The position numbers were made by a program, and so were the translations under genes. Below the pieces are notes generated by a model. That model was not told the DNA's origin. It worked only from the letters and a program-made list of their open reading frames with translations, and did not search any database. A DNA stretch of 64,000 nt. Origin: Falsochrobactrum tianjinense (GTDB lineage Bacteria; Pseudomonadota; Alphaproteobacteria; Rhizobiales; Rhizobiaceae). The DNA is taken from assembly GCF_019100495.1 (NCBI RefSeq), contig NZ_JAHRVA010000002.1, positions 117,833-181,832 of the forward strand, given 5' to 3'. Positions 36,111 through 45,375 of this stretch are shown here, piece after piece. The first letter of the stretch is position 1. Each line of letters opens with the position of its first letter.

Positions 36111-37256
36111 ATGGAATCTTTTGGCAGCTTTCGCCGCAAATTTGCGCCCTGGAACGATCCGGCGGCCAAGCCCTTCATTTCTTTCGAGAATGTGACGAAG
36201 ATCTTCGGCGATTTCACCGCCGTCGATGATCTGTCGCTCAATGTTTTCAATCGCGAATTCTTCGCGCTGCTGGGCGCATCGGGCTGCGGCAAGACCACGC
36301 TGATGCGCATGCTGGCAGGTTTCGAGGAGCCGACATCGGGTCGCATCATGCTCGACGGTCAGGATTTGCGCGGCATTCCGCCCTACAAGCGTCCGGTCAA
36401 TATGATGTTTCAGTCTTATGCGCTGTTTCCGCATATGACGGTCGAAAACAATATCGCCTTCGGCCTGAAACAGGACGGCATGGCGAAATCGGAAATCGAC
36501 GCGCGCGTGGCCGAAATGCTCAAGCTCGTGAAGCTGGAGCAATATGGCAAGCGCAAGCCGCACCAGCTTTCCGGCGGCCAGCGCCAGCGCGTGGCTCTCG
36601 CCCGCTCGGTTGCCAAGCGCCCCAAAGTTCTGCTGCTGGACGAGCCGCTTGGCGCACTCGACAAGAAGCTGCGTGAGGAAACGCAGTTCGAATTGATGGA
36701 TTTGCAGGTCAAGCTCGGCATGACCTTCATGGTCGTCACCCATGATCAGGAAGAGGCCATGACCATGGCCGACCGTATCGCGGTGATGGACAAGGGCCGC
36801 ATCATGCAGGTGGCCACACCTGCGGAGGTCTATGAAGCGCCGCGCTCGAAATTCGTGGCGGATTTCATCGGCAATGTGAACATCATCGAAGGCGAGGTGG
36901 TGAAAACGGCAAGCGGCGAGGCGGAAATTGCCACCGAGAAATTCGGATTTCATATTCATACCGAAACCCGTGAAACACTTAATCCAGGCCAGAAGGTCTG
37001 GTATGCGGTGCGCCCGGAAAAGACGCGCATTGCCCGCGAAAAACCGGATGAGGCTTCGGTCAATGCGGTCGAAGGCGAGCTTTGGGATATTGCCTATTTC
37101 GGCGATATGACGGTGTTCCATGTGCGGCTCGACACCGGACGCACCATCAAGGCAGCAAGTCTTAATGCCGTGCGCAAGACGGAAAATCCGCTGACCTATG
37201 ACGAGCGCGTCTGGGTTTCTTTCGATACCGACGCCGGTCTGGTTCTGACCGCCTGA
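36111..37256 (+). CDS. potG: Putrescine ABC transporter ATPase
   Basis: ATPase of the PotFGHI importer, 381 residues. Walker A GASGCGKTT (about residues 60-68), Q-loop MMFQSYALFPHMTV, signature LSGGQRQRVAL, Walker B LLLDEPLGALD and switch VTHDQEEAMTM are intact, and a TOBE domain forms the C-terminal third. The 25-residue N-terminal lead (FGSFRRKFAPWNDPAAKPFI) matches PotG proteins. It is followed 11 bases later by potH. Confidence 0.95.
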   Translation: MESFGSFRRKFAPWNDPAAKPFISFENVTKIFGDFTAVDDLSLNVFNREFFALLGASGCGKTTLMRMLAGFEEPTSGRIMLDGQDLRGIPPYKRPVNMMFQSYALFPHMTVENNIAFGLKQDGMAKSEIDARVAEMLKLVKLEQYGKRKPHQLSGGQRQRVALARSVAKRPKVLLLDEPLGALDKKLREETQFELMDLQVKLGMTFMVVTHDQEEAMTMADRIAVMDKGRIMQVATPAEVYEAPRSKFVADFIGNVNIIEGEVVKTASGEAEIATEKFGFHIHTETRETLNPGQKVWYAVRPEKTRIAREKPDEASVNAVEGELWDIAYFGDMTVFHVRLDTGRTIKAASLNAVRKTENPLTYDERVWVSFDTDAGLVLTA

Positions 37257-37267
37257 GGGGCAAGCCC

Positions 37268-38179
37268 ATGCAAAAGCTGATCGCTTCCGTCGCCAGCCGC
37301 CTCGTCATCGCAGTGCCTTATCTGTGGCTACTGGTTTTCTTTCTTGTGCCGTTTTTCATCGTCTTCAAGATTTCCCTGTCTGAAGTGGCGATGGCTATTC
37401 CGGCCTACGTGCCGACCTTCGATTTCGCCCAGGGTTTTGCGCTGAACTGGGAAAAGTTCAAGCAGCTGTCCTTTGCCAACTACCTGTGGCTGCTGGACGA
37501 TCCGCTGTACTACAAAGCCTATCTGTCGAGTGTCCGCATTGCAGCGATCTCGACGTTCCTGACGCTGCTTGTCGCCTATCCGATGGCCTATGGCATTGCG
37601 CGCGCGCCGACGACAATCAGACCCACGCTCTTGATGATGGTGATCCTGCCGTTCTGGACGTCATTTCTCATCCGTGTCTATGCGTGGATCGGCATTCTGA
37701 AGCCGGAAGGGCTGCTCAACCAGTTTCTGATGTGGCTGAACGTCATCGATACGCCGCTGACCATTCTCAATACGGACACGGCGGTCTATATCGGCATTGT
37801 CTATTCGTATCTGCCTTTCATGGTGCTGCCGATCTACTCCTCTCTTGAAAAGATGGATTATTCGCTGATCGAGGCGGCGCAGGATCTGGGCTGCACGCCG
37901 ATTGCCGCCTTTTGGAAAATCACGTTTCCCTTGTCACTGGCAGGGGTGCTTGCCGGCTGCTTCCTCGTTTTCATTCCGGCCGTGGGCGAATTCGTCATTC
38001 CCGATCTTTTGGGCGGTTCGCAGACCCTGATGATCGGCAAGACGATCTGGAGCGAATTCTTCTCCAATCGCGATTGGCCGGTTTCGTCAGCGGTGGCTGT
38101 GGTGCTGCTGATCCTGCTTATCGTGCCGATTGTCATCTTCCAGCAAGTGCAGGCGCGCCAGCAGGAAAAAGGGAGATAG
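37268..38179 (+). CDS. potH: Putrescine ABC transporter permease
   Basis: The first inner-membrane permease, 303 residues, six spans, opening with RLVIAVPYLWLLVFFLVPFFIVFKISLSE. The EAA loop reads LIEAAQDLGCTPIAAFWKITFPLSLAG (about residue 205). A large periplasmic segment (YVPTFDFAQGFALNWEKF) matches PotH. It is followed with 3 bases to spare by potI. Confidence 0.95.
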   Translation: MQKLIASVASRLVIAVPYLWLLVFFLVPFFIVFKISLSEVAMAIPAYVPTFDFAQGFALNWEKFKQLSFANYLWLLDDPLYYKAYLSSVRIAAISTFLTLLVAYPMAYGIARAPTTIRPTLLMMVILPFWTSFLIRVYAWIGILKPEGLLNQFLMWLNVIDTPLTILNTDTAVYIGIVYSYLPFMVLPIYSSLEKMDYSLIEAAQDLGCTPIAAFWKITFPLSLAGVLAGCFLVFIPAVGEFVIPDLLGGSQTLMIGKTIWSEFFSNRDWPVSSAVAVVLLILLIVPIVIFQQVQARQQEKGR

Positions 38180-38182
38180 GTG

Positions 38183-39004
38183 ATGAACAACAACTGGTCC
38201 CGCTTCAATATTGCGTCTGTTGCTCTGGGCTTCGCCTTCCTCTATCTGCCCATCGTGCTTCTGGTCATCTATTCGTTCAACGAATCCCGCCTGGTCACCG
38301 TCTGGGCGGGTTTCTCGACCAAATGGTATGGCGAGGTGTTCAGAAATCAGGCGCTGATGGATGCAGCCTGGGTGACGATCCGCGTGGGTTTGCTGTCCGC
38401 AACAATCGCAACCGTGCTCGGCACGCTCGCGGCACTGGCGCTGACGCGTTATACACGCTTTCGCGGACGTATCCTGTTTTCCGGCATGGTCTATGCGCCA
38501 CTGGTCATGCCCGATGTCATCACCGGCCTGTCGCTCCTCCTTCTGTTCGTGGCGGTGAGTTTTGATCGTGGCTTCTGGACCGTGACGCTCGCGCACATCA
38601 CTTTCTCAATGTGTTTCGTGGCCGTGGTGGTGCAGTCGCGCCTGGTGAGCTTCGACCGTTCGCTGGAAGAAGCGGCCATGGACCTCGGCGCAACGCCGGT
38701 GACGACCTTCATGAAGGTCACGCTTCCGGTTATCCTGCCTGCCGTGGTTTCCGGCTGGATGCTGGCTTTCACGCTGTCGCTGGACGATCTGGTGATTGCA
38801 AGCTTCACCTCCGGTCCGGGCGCAACGACGCTGCCGATGAAAATCTACTCCCAGGTGCGCCTTGGCGTGACGCCGGAAATCAACGCGATCTGTACGATTC
38901 TGATTGCATTGGTGACGATCGGCGTCATCATCGCATCGGTCGTCAACAAGCGTCGCGAAGTGCAGCGCCGTCGCGACGAGCAGGCCGCATTCCGTATCGT
39001 GTAA
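38183..39004 (+). CDS. potI: Putrescine ABC transporter permease
   Basis: The second permease, 273 residues and about six spans. The opening ALGFAFLYLPIVLLVIYSFNESRLVTVWAGFSTKWYGE is typical of PotI, and the EAA loop is LEEAAMDLGATPVTTFMKVTLPVILPAV. ATG at 38183 follows GGGAG within the end of potH; a GTG one codon earlier is less likely. It ends the operon 14 bases before the convergent asmA stop, with no obvious terminator. Confidence 0.95.
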   Translation: MNNNWSRFNIASVALGFAFLYLPIVLLVIYSFNESRLVTVWAGFSTKWYGEVFRNQALMDAAWVTIRVGLLSATIATVLGTLAALALTRYTRFRGRILFSGMVYAPLVMPDVITGLSLLLLFVAVSFDRGFWTVTLAHITFSMCFVAVVVQSRLVSFDRSLEEAAMDLGATPVTTFMKVTLPVILPAVVSGWMLAFTLSLDDLVIASFTSGPGATTLPMKIYSQVRLGVTPEINAICTILIALVTIGVIIASVVNKRREVQRRRDEQAAFRIV

Positions 39005-39018
39005 AGCGCAACAGAACG

Positions 39019-40959
39019 TTACTGCACCGTTCCCGATGGCGAGATGAAGGGTCGGTCCCATGAGCCGCCGACGAAGAAATTCAGAGGCGGCTTTGCTGGG
39101 GAGGTTTCCTCCTGCGGGTCTTCGGTCGCATCGGATTGCTGTTCGGGCTGGCTACCGGGGAAGACCACCTCGCCGCTCAATGCCAGACTGCGGTCCACGA
39201 AAGGCACGATTCCGGCCAGATTGAGCGTGCCGTCCGATGTATCGAGGCGGGCATTTTCAAGCGTCGCCACGCCATCGGAAAGATTGGCCTTGAGGTCTAG
39301 CCGGTTAAAGGCGAGCGCAATGTTCTCCTGTCGCTCCAGCGCGAAAAAGCCCTGGCTTTGTGCTTTGGCGAGAAAATCCTGAACTGCAAAGCCCTGCATC
39401 TGACCGTTGTTGAGCTGCACCGAGATATTACCCTGCGCATTAGTAAGCAACTGGGACCAGCGGTTGGCCGGTCCTTTCATGAGCAGTGAGACATTGCCCT
39501 TGCCGTTGACGAAGGGCTTGTCGAAACCGAGCACGGCAAATAATTGTGAACTATCAATATCAGACGCATTGAAGCGCAGTTCACCGCTCGCAGATTTCAG
39601 ATCGCGCACGATCTGCAAGTTGGCCTGCACAATGCCATTGAAGGCCTTGGCATCACCAATATCGAATATGGCGCGTCCGCCGCGTATCTGCACGGCTGCC
39701 GCAACGCCCGTCAATGTGATCGGTCCGGCAGTGGCACTTTGGGCGGAAAGGCGCAGATCCAATTCGGCCCGGTCGATAAAGCTGGTATCGATCATATCAC
39801 GGTCATTCTGGTCGCGCTCATTGGGGGGGCGGGCGCGATTATCGGGCAACGGCACGAAAATAGAAAAGAGCCGGCGCAGGTCTAGTTTTTCGAAAGCCAG
39901 CGTTCCTGTCACCGCAGGCTGGTCCTGCTCTAAGCCGATTTCAATCACGCCTTTGGCAGGACTCTCGTCCGTCGTCATCTCAACATTGGCGAATTTGAGC
40001 CTGTGTGGCGTGGAGGTGATCGTTGATGCCAGTGAGAACGCACCGATTTCCGCACGTCCGACAACCGGCGGCAAGCCAAGCCAGCGAACGGCGCCATTTA
40101 GGGAAGGGGTCTTTACGCTCAAGGTGCCCTCAAAAAAGCGGTCATCGGAAATAGTGGCCTTGCCCTGAAAGGCGAGGTTGAGGGGAGCAGCATTGAAGTT
40201 TGCGGTGACATCGGACATGCCACCAGCAAGGAGCGGCAGCGCTTGTGTGGCGCTCAGGTTGAATTGGGTGGCTTCGCCACGCCATTGTGCATTGCCCTTA
40301 AGTGTTGCGGGGCTGGAGGTTCGTGGCCATTCAAACGTGGCGTTCAGTCCGGTGATTTGCTGGGCCTGATCGGCTTCGCCTTCGGTCTCGTTCTCCGATT
40401 CCGGGCGGTTGAACGAGATCGTGCCGTCACGCACGACGACGCGGCCAAAAGGCTGCGATACCAGTTGCGCTGCAAGCGTTTTGTCATTGGAGCCGTTTTG
40501 CAGAAGCGCGCGCTGCGCACGTATTGCGGTACCCAACCGACCATTGGAACTGGCCACAGCCTCCAGCAGCCCCGAAAAATTATCGACCGGCCCGCCAATA
40601 TTAAAATGCGGGCGCACAATATGCGTTTCGGAGAAGGACAACCGTCCCAGAATCGCATCGAGCGGCGAAAGCTCGACATCAATACGGTCGGCACTCATTA
40701 TGGGTCGCGCGTCCTGTCCGGACAGTTTGCTCAAGGTTACGCCGCTGAGCGAGGCGCGCAAGACCGGAAAGACCCGGAGGCGCGGAGCTTGCCGCAATTC
40801 GACGCTGTAGCCGGTCCAGGCGCTGATTTCCTGCGCCACACGTATGCGGATTGCATCTGTCGAAACGACGAAGGGTATCACCGCGAGCAGAGTTGCCGCT
40901 GCCGCCGCACCAAGAATGACAAGCGCAATAATAAGGCGCATAAATTTAGGCCAGCGCAT
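39019..40959 (-). CDS. AsmA family protein
   Basis: A 646-residue envelope protein. An N-terminal membrane anchor (FMRLIIALVILGAAAAATLLAVIPFVV) is followed by a long beta-rich periplasmic region typical of AsmA, starting ISAWTGYSVELRQAPRLRVFPVLRASLSGVTL, and a C-terminal AsmA domain with GNISVQLNNGQMQGFAVQDFLAKAQ and LNLAGIVPFVDRSLALSGEV. AsmA-like proteins help move phospholipid towards the outer membrane. The ATG at 40959 is used; one codon upstream is a TTG. It follows pdhS on the same strand after 123 bases. Confidence 0.92.
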   Translation of the reverse strand: MRWPKFMRLIIALVILGAAAAATLLAVIPFVVSTDAIRIRVAQEISAWTGYSVELRQAPRLRVFPVLRASLSGVTLSKLSGQDARPIMSADRIDVELSPLDAILGRLSFSETHIVRPHFNIGGPVDNFSGLLEAVASSNGRLGTAIRAQRALLQNGSNDKTLAAQLVSQPFGRVVVRDGTISFNRPESENETEGEADQAQQITGLNATFEWPRTSSPATLKGNAQWRGEATQFNLSATQALPLLAGGMSDVTANFNAAPLNLAFQGKATISDDRFFEGTLSVKTPSLNGAVRWLGLPPVVGRAEIGAFSLASTITSTPHRLKFANVEMTTDESPAKGVIEIGLEQDQPAVTGTLAFEKLDLRRLFSIFVPLPDNRARPPNERDQNDRDMIDTSFIDRAELDLRLSAQSATAGPITLTGVAAAVQIRGGRAIFDIGDAKAFNGIVQANLQIVRDLKSASGELRFNASDIDSSQLFAVLGFDKPFVNGKGNVSLLMKGPANRWSQLLTNAQGNISVQLNNGQMQGFAVQDFLAKAQSQGFFALERQENIALAFNRLDLKANLSDGVATLENARLDTSDGTLNLAGIVPFVDRSLALSGEVVFPGSQPEQQSDATEDPQEETSPAKPPLNFFVGGSWDRPFISPSGTVQ

Positions 40960-41082
40960 CAACCATCCGATCAGTGAGACATGTTTCCTGCTGCAATCAG
41001 TAAACCATCACCGCCGCGAGGCAAAGCCGCCTGATGGGGCGAAACTCAAATTCGCCACAACGTTTCACCGGCGAGATGAGTA

Positions 41083-44000
41083 TCAATCGGCAAGGACACG
41101 CGTGGGCGGGAAGACGATCTCTACCACAGTCCCGCGTCCGGGCGTGGAATCAATGGAAAACTGCGCGCGGTTCGCTTCGACCATGGCCTTAGTGAGCGGC
41201 AGGCCGAGGCCGGTACCCTCATTGCGCCAGTCTTTCGTACTCTCTACTTGACGGCGCTGCATGACGTTGACCTGCCGGAAAGGCTTGAGCGCCTGCTCGA
41301 CTTCCGCTTTGCTCATACCGACGCCTGTATCACGTACGCGCATGATCACATCGCCGTTCAGTTCGTAATTCGTCGAGACGATCACCTGTCCGCCCGTGGC
41401 GGTGAAACGAACGGCATTCGACAGTAGGTTGAGCGCCACCTGTTTGATGGAACGGGCATCTGCCACGATATCGGGCAGGTTCGACTGGAAGCTGGAACGG
41501 ATAATGACGCGGTCCCGGTTCGCCTGCGGCTGCATCAGTGCGATGGCCTCGCCAATGGCGTCGTTGAGTGACACTGCCTCGAACTCCATATCGAGCGCAC
41601 CGGCTTCGATCTTGGAAATATCGAGCAGATCATTAACCAGTGCCAACACATGATTGCCGGAGCGATTGATGTCGCGCAGATAGTCGCGATAACGGTCGTT
41701 GCCGATAGGGCCGAATTTTTCGTCGGACATCAATTCGGAAAAGCCGATGATCGCATTGAGTGGAGTACGGATTTCATGGCTGATGCGTGCCAGAAATTCA
41801 GTTTTCTGGGTCGAGGCGCGCTCGGCTTCCTTGCGCGCATTGGTCAGTTCTTCCTCGGTGCGCTTCCATTGCGTAATGTCGCGCAGCACGGCGCAGAAGC
41901 CGCGTGCCTGCGGCAGCTTGCCAATTGTCATGAACAGTGGAATGAACCCGCCCTTCGCTTCGCGACCGATCACTTCGCGCCCGTCATTGAGAACGCTCAT
42001 GACGCCATTGCCGGAAAGCCCGTGCAGGTAATCCATTGCCGCGCGCTGGCTTTCAATGGCGAAGAGCATCGAGAAGAACTTACCTTCGGTTTCTTCGCGC
42101 TCATAGCCGAATAGGGCGGCTGCCGAATGGTTCATCGAACGGATGCGGCCTTCGGGATTGATCAGGACGACGCCATCGGTCGCCGTATCGAGAATGGTCT
42201 TGAGTTCCTCGACATGGGTTTCAAGCGCCTGCTTTTCAACTTCTTTATCGTTTCCTGTTGTGTCAGGAGTAAGTGTTTCGATCAGGGCAGGGGCCACCGG
42301 CACCAGGCTGAGCATGAGGGCGCGGCCATCGCGCCAGCCTATCGCGCTGAGATGTGCCTCCACCGGCTCTTCGCCGCCATCGGCATGGCGCAGCATCATG
42401 CCCTGCCGCTTTTCGCTGTTGTCCGGCTCACTGTTGAATAGCGCTTCCACGCCACCCGCCTCATGAATGGCACTGAGCGATTCATAGCCGCTCAGTTCCA
42501 GAAACGCATGATTGACGTAGTGAATTTCGTCGCCGGAATGGATGATGATCGGTACGGGCAGATTGGCCAGAAGTGCGGTTTCATCGGCGTATGTTTTATC
42601 GTCGACTGCCTTGCTTTCGAGCGGAGCCGCTCCAGCCTGCTCGCCGGGGATATTTACCACCTTTGCTTCCGCAGGTTTTTCGGTCTGGAGCTCGCTATCC
42701 TGGCGTGAGTTCGCGAGGCCCTGCTTGCGCAATCGCTCGGCAATCTCGCGGAAAGCATTGCGCTCGGTTGCGGTCAAGCCGCCTTCCGGGCGCGCTTCTG
42801 AACGTTCTTTGGCCTTGAGCAGTTTTGCCTGATCGGCCTCGATCTTGTCTCTTGCCGCAGTATTGAGAAGTTCGATCACTCTGTCGGAAGTACGCCGTCC
42901 CTCGGTTGGGGTCAGGTTGAGCGGAGGCTTCGGCATAGTCGCTTCCGGGCGATCGTCATTGGCAACTTCCTCGGAAAGAGCCAAGGCATCATCATCGCCA
43001 TTGCGGGTTGTCGGTTGCGTCTGTGTGATTTCGGGTTCGCGCTTTTGCGGAATGCCGCCTGCGAGCACGAGGCCGATGGTTTCGGGGTCCTCCTCGGCTT
43101 CGGTGGGGCGCACAAGGCCAAACCCGCGAAAGCCGACAAACTCGCGGTTACGCGAATAGACCGGCAAAGCGGCCAATTCCACCGGCACGCGCAAATTTGT
43201 TCCTTCGACCGGCCAAAGCAGTCGCTTGCCCGACCAGGTATCCCGTTTTTGCAAAAGCGCTGAAATACTGCCATCGCTATCGAAGCCGAATACGGTGGCG
43301 ACTTCCGCAAAACGCCGTCCGACGACATCGGCGGCATTCGGCCCAATGATGACGCCCAGTTCTGGCGAGACTTCCGTAAACGACCCATCCGCATTCGTTT
43401 TCCAGATGAAGCGGGCAGGCGGGCCGCCATGGTCGAAGCTGAAGCCCTGCGGTACGGCTTCTTCGGCAGCATTTTTTTTCGGAGAGATGACTGCCGGCGC
43501 GGGCATGGAAGATTCACTGACGACGCACAGGAGATGCAAAACTGGATTGTCGGACAGACGCGCTATTGCACCCGGAATGGAGTGTTTGCCCGCGCGTATG
43601 CGACGCTTGACTATGCGATCAGCCGCATCGCGGGCTTCGACGATTAGGTCTTCGATCGTGCTTGCAGAAATATCGAGCGAAGCAAAACGCGGGCTTGCCG
43701 TAATCGTCCGGGCCGCGTCATCGATCAGCGCTACATGGGTCGTGTCGCCATCTAGACCTGAAATGACGGTTTCGGGCCGCGGGTCCTGCTGCTGCGCGGC
43801 AAGCAGCAACGCCTCTACGTCATCGGGGAGCGTGATGTGGGACACTTTCAAGCGGGTGAGTTCCGAATGCACGCTGGCGCCGACACGAATGGCCACAGTA
43901 CGTGCTCCGTGATCGGCTTCATTGCTGGAGCCTGTAATCTGGCGGCGGGTCGCCACGGGCAGTTCAAGATCGCGGCCAATCATGTCCTCAATACGTTGAA

Positions 44001-44145
44001 AGCCGAACAAGGCTGCGCCAGGCCCGTTGACCCAGAGTACGGTCGAAAGGTCGCGCGTCAGTACGAGCTGCGCATCGCCCTTTGCAAAGCCCTCGCGGAT
44101 ATGATCCAGCGCGGCAATATCGATGAAGGGGTATGATCCTGACAT
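41083..44145 (-). CDS. pdhS: Cell-cycle histidine kinase PdhS
   Basis: A soluble multidomain sensor kinase of 1020 residues, close to the 1035 of B. abortus PdhS. The first 300 residues hold a divergent PAS-like sensory region (DLSTVLWVNGPGAALFGFQRIEDMIGRDL); a charged linker (about 360-500) is followed by PAS domains (VPIIIHSGDEIHYVNHAFLELSGYESL; GVVLINPEGRIRSMNHSAAALFGYEREE). The kinase core has H box FLARISHEIRTPLNAIIGFSELM, N box LNLLSNAVRFT, G1 DTGVGMS and G2 NEGTGLGLPL. In Brucella it marks the old pole and acts with DivK to control CtrA and division. A CtrA box lies about 41-55 bases upstream of its ATG. Confidence 0.93.
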   Translation of the reverse strand: MSGSYPFIDIAALDHIREGFAKGDAQLVLTRDLSTVLWVNGPGAALFGFQRIEDMIGRDLELPVATRRQITGSSNEADHGARTVAIRVGASVHSELTRLKVSHITLPDDVEALLLAAQQQDPRPETVISGLDGDTTHVALIDDAARTITASPRFASLDISASTIEDLIVEARDAADRIVKRRIRAGKHSIPGAIARLSDNPVLHLLCVVSESSMPAPAVISPKKNAAEEAVPQGFSFDHGGPPARFIWKTNADGSFTEVSPELGVIIGPNAADVVGRRFAEVATVFGFDSDGSISALLQKRDTWSGKRLLWPVEGTNLRVPVELAALPVYSRNREFVGFRGFGLVRPTEAEEDPETIGLVLAGGIPQKREPEITQTQPTTRNGDDDALALSEEVANDDRPEATMPKPPLNLTPTEGRRTSDRVIELLNTAARDKIEADQAKLLKAKERSEARPEGGLTATERNAFREIAERLRKQGLANSRQDSELQTEKPAEAKVVNIPGEQAGAAPLESKAVDDKTYADETALLANLPVPIIIHSGDEIHYVNHAFLELSGYESLSAIHEAGGVEALFNSEPDNSEKRQGMMLRHADGGEEPVEAHLSAIGWRDGRALMLSLVPVAPALIETLTPDTTGNDKEVEKQALETHVEELKTILDTATDGVVLINPEGRIRSMNHSAAALFGYEREETEGKFFSMLFAIESQRAAMDYLHGLSGNGVMSVLNDGREVIGREAKGGFIPLFMTIGKLPQARGFCAVLRDITQWKRTEEELTNARKEAERASTQKTEFLARISHEIRTPLNAIIGFSELMSDEKFGPIGNDRYRDYLRDINRSGNHVLALVNDLLDISKIEAGALDMEFEAVSLNDAIGEAIALMQPQANRDRVIIRSSFQSNLPDIVADARSIKQVALNLLSNAVRFTATGGQVIVSTNYELNGDVIMRVRDTGVGMSKAEVEQALKPFRQVNVMQRRQVESTKDWRNEGTGLGLPLTKAMVEANRAQFSIDSTPGRGTVVEIVFPPTRVLAD

Positions 44146-44498
44146 ACCGTTCCTTTACCTGTTCGTTCGACCGCCCACATACCTGTTAACACCCCGTTAA
44201 TAAGCTTGTTGCGGGTCCGGGTCCATCTTGCCATTCGGTATGGACCTAATTTTCTCTTCCATTAGTTAATGCATGTGAGGCAATTTTACATGTTTGGCGA
44301 ATATTCATACTTGCGCACATTCATGCATAAAATATGGTAAGCGAAATCGTTTCAATTTTAACGATCCAATCGTCACGGCCATCAAATGGGGATTTCTTGG
44401 CGAATGAACGTTATAATCACTTGCAATATGAAACGATTCTCCGTATGTGACCCCCTGTCAGCGGACGCCTTGAGGCGAAATTGCTGGAAACAAGGTAC
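44146..44498. other. pdhS upstream region
   Basis: About 350 A+T-rich bases between pdhS (leftward) and tRNA-His (rightward). It contains the CtrA site at 44186-44200 and probably both promoters. No gene is seen. Confidence 0.5.
44186..44200 (-). promoter_or_regulatory. CtrA-binding site (TTAA-N7-TTAA) upstream of pdhS
   Basis: TTAA at 44186-44189 and TTAA at 44197-44200 are separated by exactly seven bases. Read on the minus strand, the second half is TTAAC, the full consensus for the response regulator CtrA. The site lies about 41-55 bases upstream of the pdhS ATG, within promoter distance. This would let CtrA regulate a kinase that acts above it. Confidence 0.72.
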
Positions 44499-44575
44499 GC
44501 GGTCGTAGCTCAGTTGGTTAGAGCGCAGGATTGTGGCTCCTGAGGTCGTTGGTTCAACTCCAACCGACCGTACCA
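44499..44575 (+). tRNA. tRNA-His (GTG), alphaproteobacterial type without G-1
   Basis: Acceptor GCGGTCG pairs with CGACCGT (position 1 to 72 is G:U), the D arm is GCTCAGTTGGTTAGAGC, the anticodon loop TTGTGGC carries GTG, and the T arm GTTGGTTCAACTCCAAC is normal. Discriminator A73 and encoded CCA follow. The base before G1 cannot pair with A73 as the usual G-1:C73. The 3' half is the insertion site of a 2.8-kb element. Confidence 0.95.
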
Positions 44576-44581
44576 TTTCCC
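44548..44581 (+). repeat. attL: 3' end of tRNA-His and flank
   Basis: The T arm, acceptor 3' strand and following bases (GTTGGTTCAACT to ATTTCCC) match 47372-47405 at 33 of 34 positions. The single difference is C at 44574 versus A, within the encoded CCA. This copy is part of the working tRNA gene. Confidence 0.92.
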
Positions 44582-44663
44582 CACGCCATCCATTTAAAAT
44601 TATCAAGCAATATCAATTGGTTAGTGGGTTGTTGGCCTGCTGGTTGCGCTTTAAACGTGCCGC

Positions 44664-44686
44664 TTTGTGATACGAAGTGTGTAACA
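44664..44686. promoter_or_regulatory. Candidate left arm-type integrase sites
   Basis: TTTGTGATAC, GAA, then GTGTGTAACA. The same two elements recur near the right end in the opposite order (47303-47323). Paired repeats just inside both att copies are what integrase arm-binding sites look like. They lie just upstream of the integrase stub. Confidence 0.5.
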
Positions 44687-44704
44687 GCGTGCTATAATGC
44701 CATT

Positions 44705-44857
44705 ATGGTTGGGTATCGCATCAAATCAGATCCACATCGATATTTGAACAACCGCGACGGCGTCTATCAGTACGTTCGGCGCGTTCCTGCGTCGGTTGCT
44801 GCCAAGGAACCGTATGTCAGAAGCGCAAGCCACAGACGCCGGCATAACGCAGGCTGA
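44705..44857 (+). pseudogene. Truncated tyrosine integrase (N-terminal end only)
   Basis: About 50 codons. The segment YLNNRDGVYQYVRRVPASVAA is the conserved start of island tyrosine recombinases, whose arm-binding domain begins with Y....GVY.Y.RRVP. After this the frame runs into unrelated residues and stops. The catalytic domain with the Arg-His-Arg-Tyr set is absent. It sits 130 bases from tRNA-His, where the full integrase would be. A deletion has joined it to the tail of a RepA-like gene. Confidence 0.75.
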
Positions 44858-45290
44858 TCGGTTTTCGTTTTTCAGTATGATTTACGGCAAGTCCAACCTT
44901 TCGGCGCTTTCGCATAAGGCCGACTGGCGCAAGCTTGAATCCGTGGCGCTGGGCAATGGTCGGGGGCTGACGCAGCCGCAGGACCACGCGCCGGTTGTAA
45001 CCGCATGGGCGTGGCCGACGAGCGGGGAAGTCGCAGACACCCTGACCGACGATCAGAAGGAAGCCATACGCGGCACGGTCAACGGCGGGACGTACAAACA
45101 GGCACCGCAAGCCAAGGATTGGGTTGGGTGCGCGGTAGCTTATGCGCTTGGACTGGACCTTGACGATGACGCGGAAAAGAAGCGTGCGGGCCTCATAACA
45201 AAAGCGCTGTTCAAGGAAGGTTTCCTTGCGAAAGTCGATGAGCGTGACCCGGTGCAGCGGAAGATGACGACTTTTGTGAGGGCGGTTTAG
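44814..45290 (+). pseudogene. C-terminal remnant of a RepA-like AAA ATPase
   Basis: About 158 codons. The end, KQAPQAKDWVGCAVAYALGLDLDD through TKALFKEGFLAKVDERDPVQRKMTTFVRAV, matches the C-terminal winged-helix-like part of phage and plasmid RepA-type helicase/ATPases of Rhizobiales; VALGNG and VTAWAWP are also familiar. No Walker motifs remain, so the ATPase core was lost, apparently in the same deletion that truncated the integrase. An ATG at 44814 could start a short protein, but no ribosome site supports it. A terminator follows. Confidence 0.7.
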
Positions 45291-45297
45291 GGATTAG

Positions 45298-45325
45298 AAA
45301 AGCGGAGCCGAAGCCCCGCTTTTTT
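45298..45325 (+). terminator. Terminator after the RepA-like remnant
   Basis: AAAAGCGG and CCGCTTTT pair around a short loop containing GAGCCGAAGCC, followed by a T run. It lies 8 bases past the stop codon. Confidence 0.8.
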
Positions 45326-45375
45326 GCTATCGTGTTTTCAATGGAAACCAATAGCGGCTTTTGGGCCGCTATCGT

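Noticed and set aside
44531..44857. A 108-residue protein starting inside tRNA-His
   Set aside because: The first 58 codons lie over the tRNA and its flank; only the part from the ATG at 44705 resembles an integrase.
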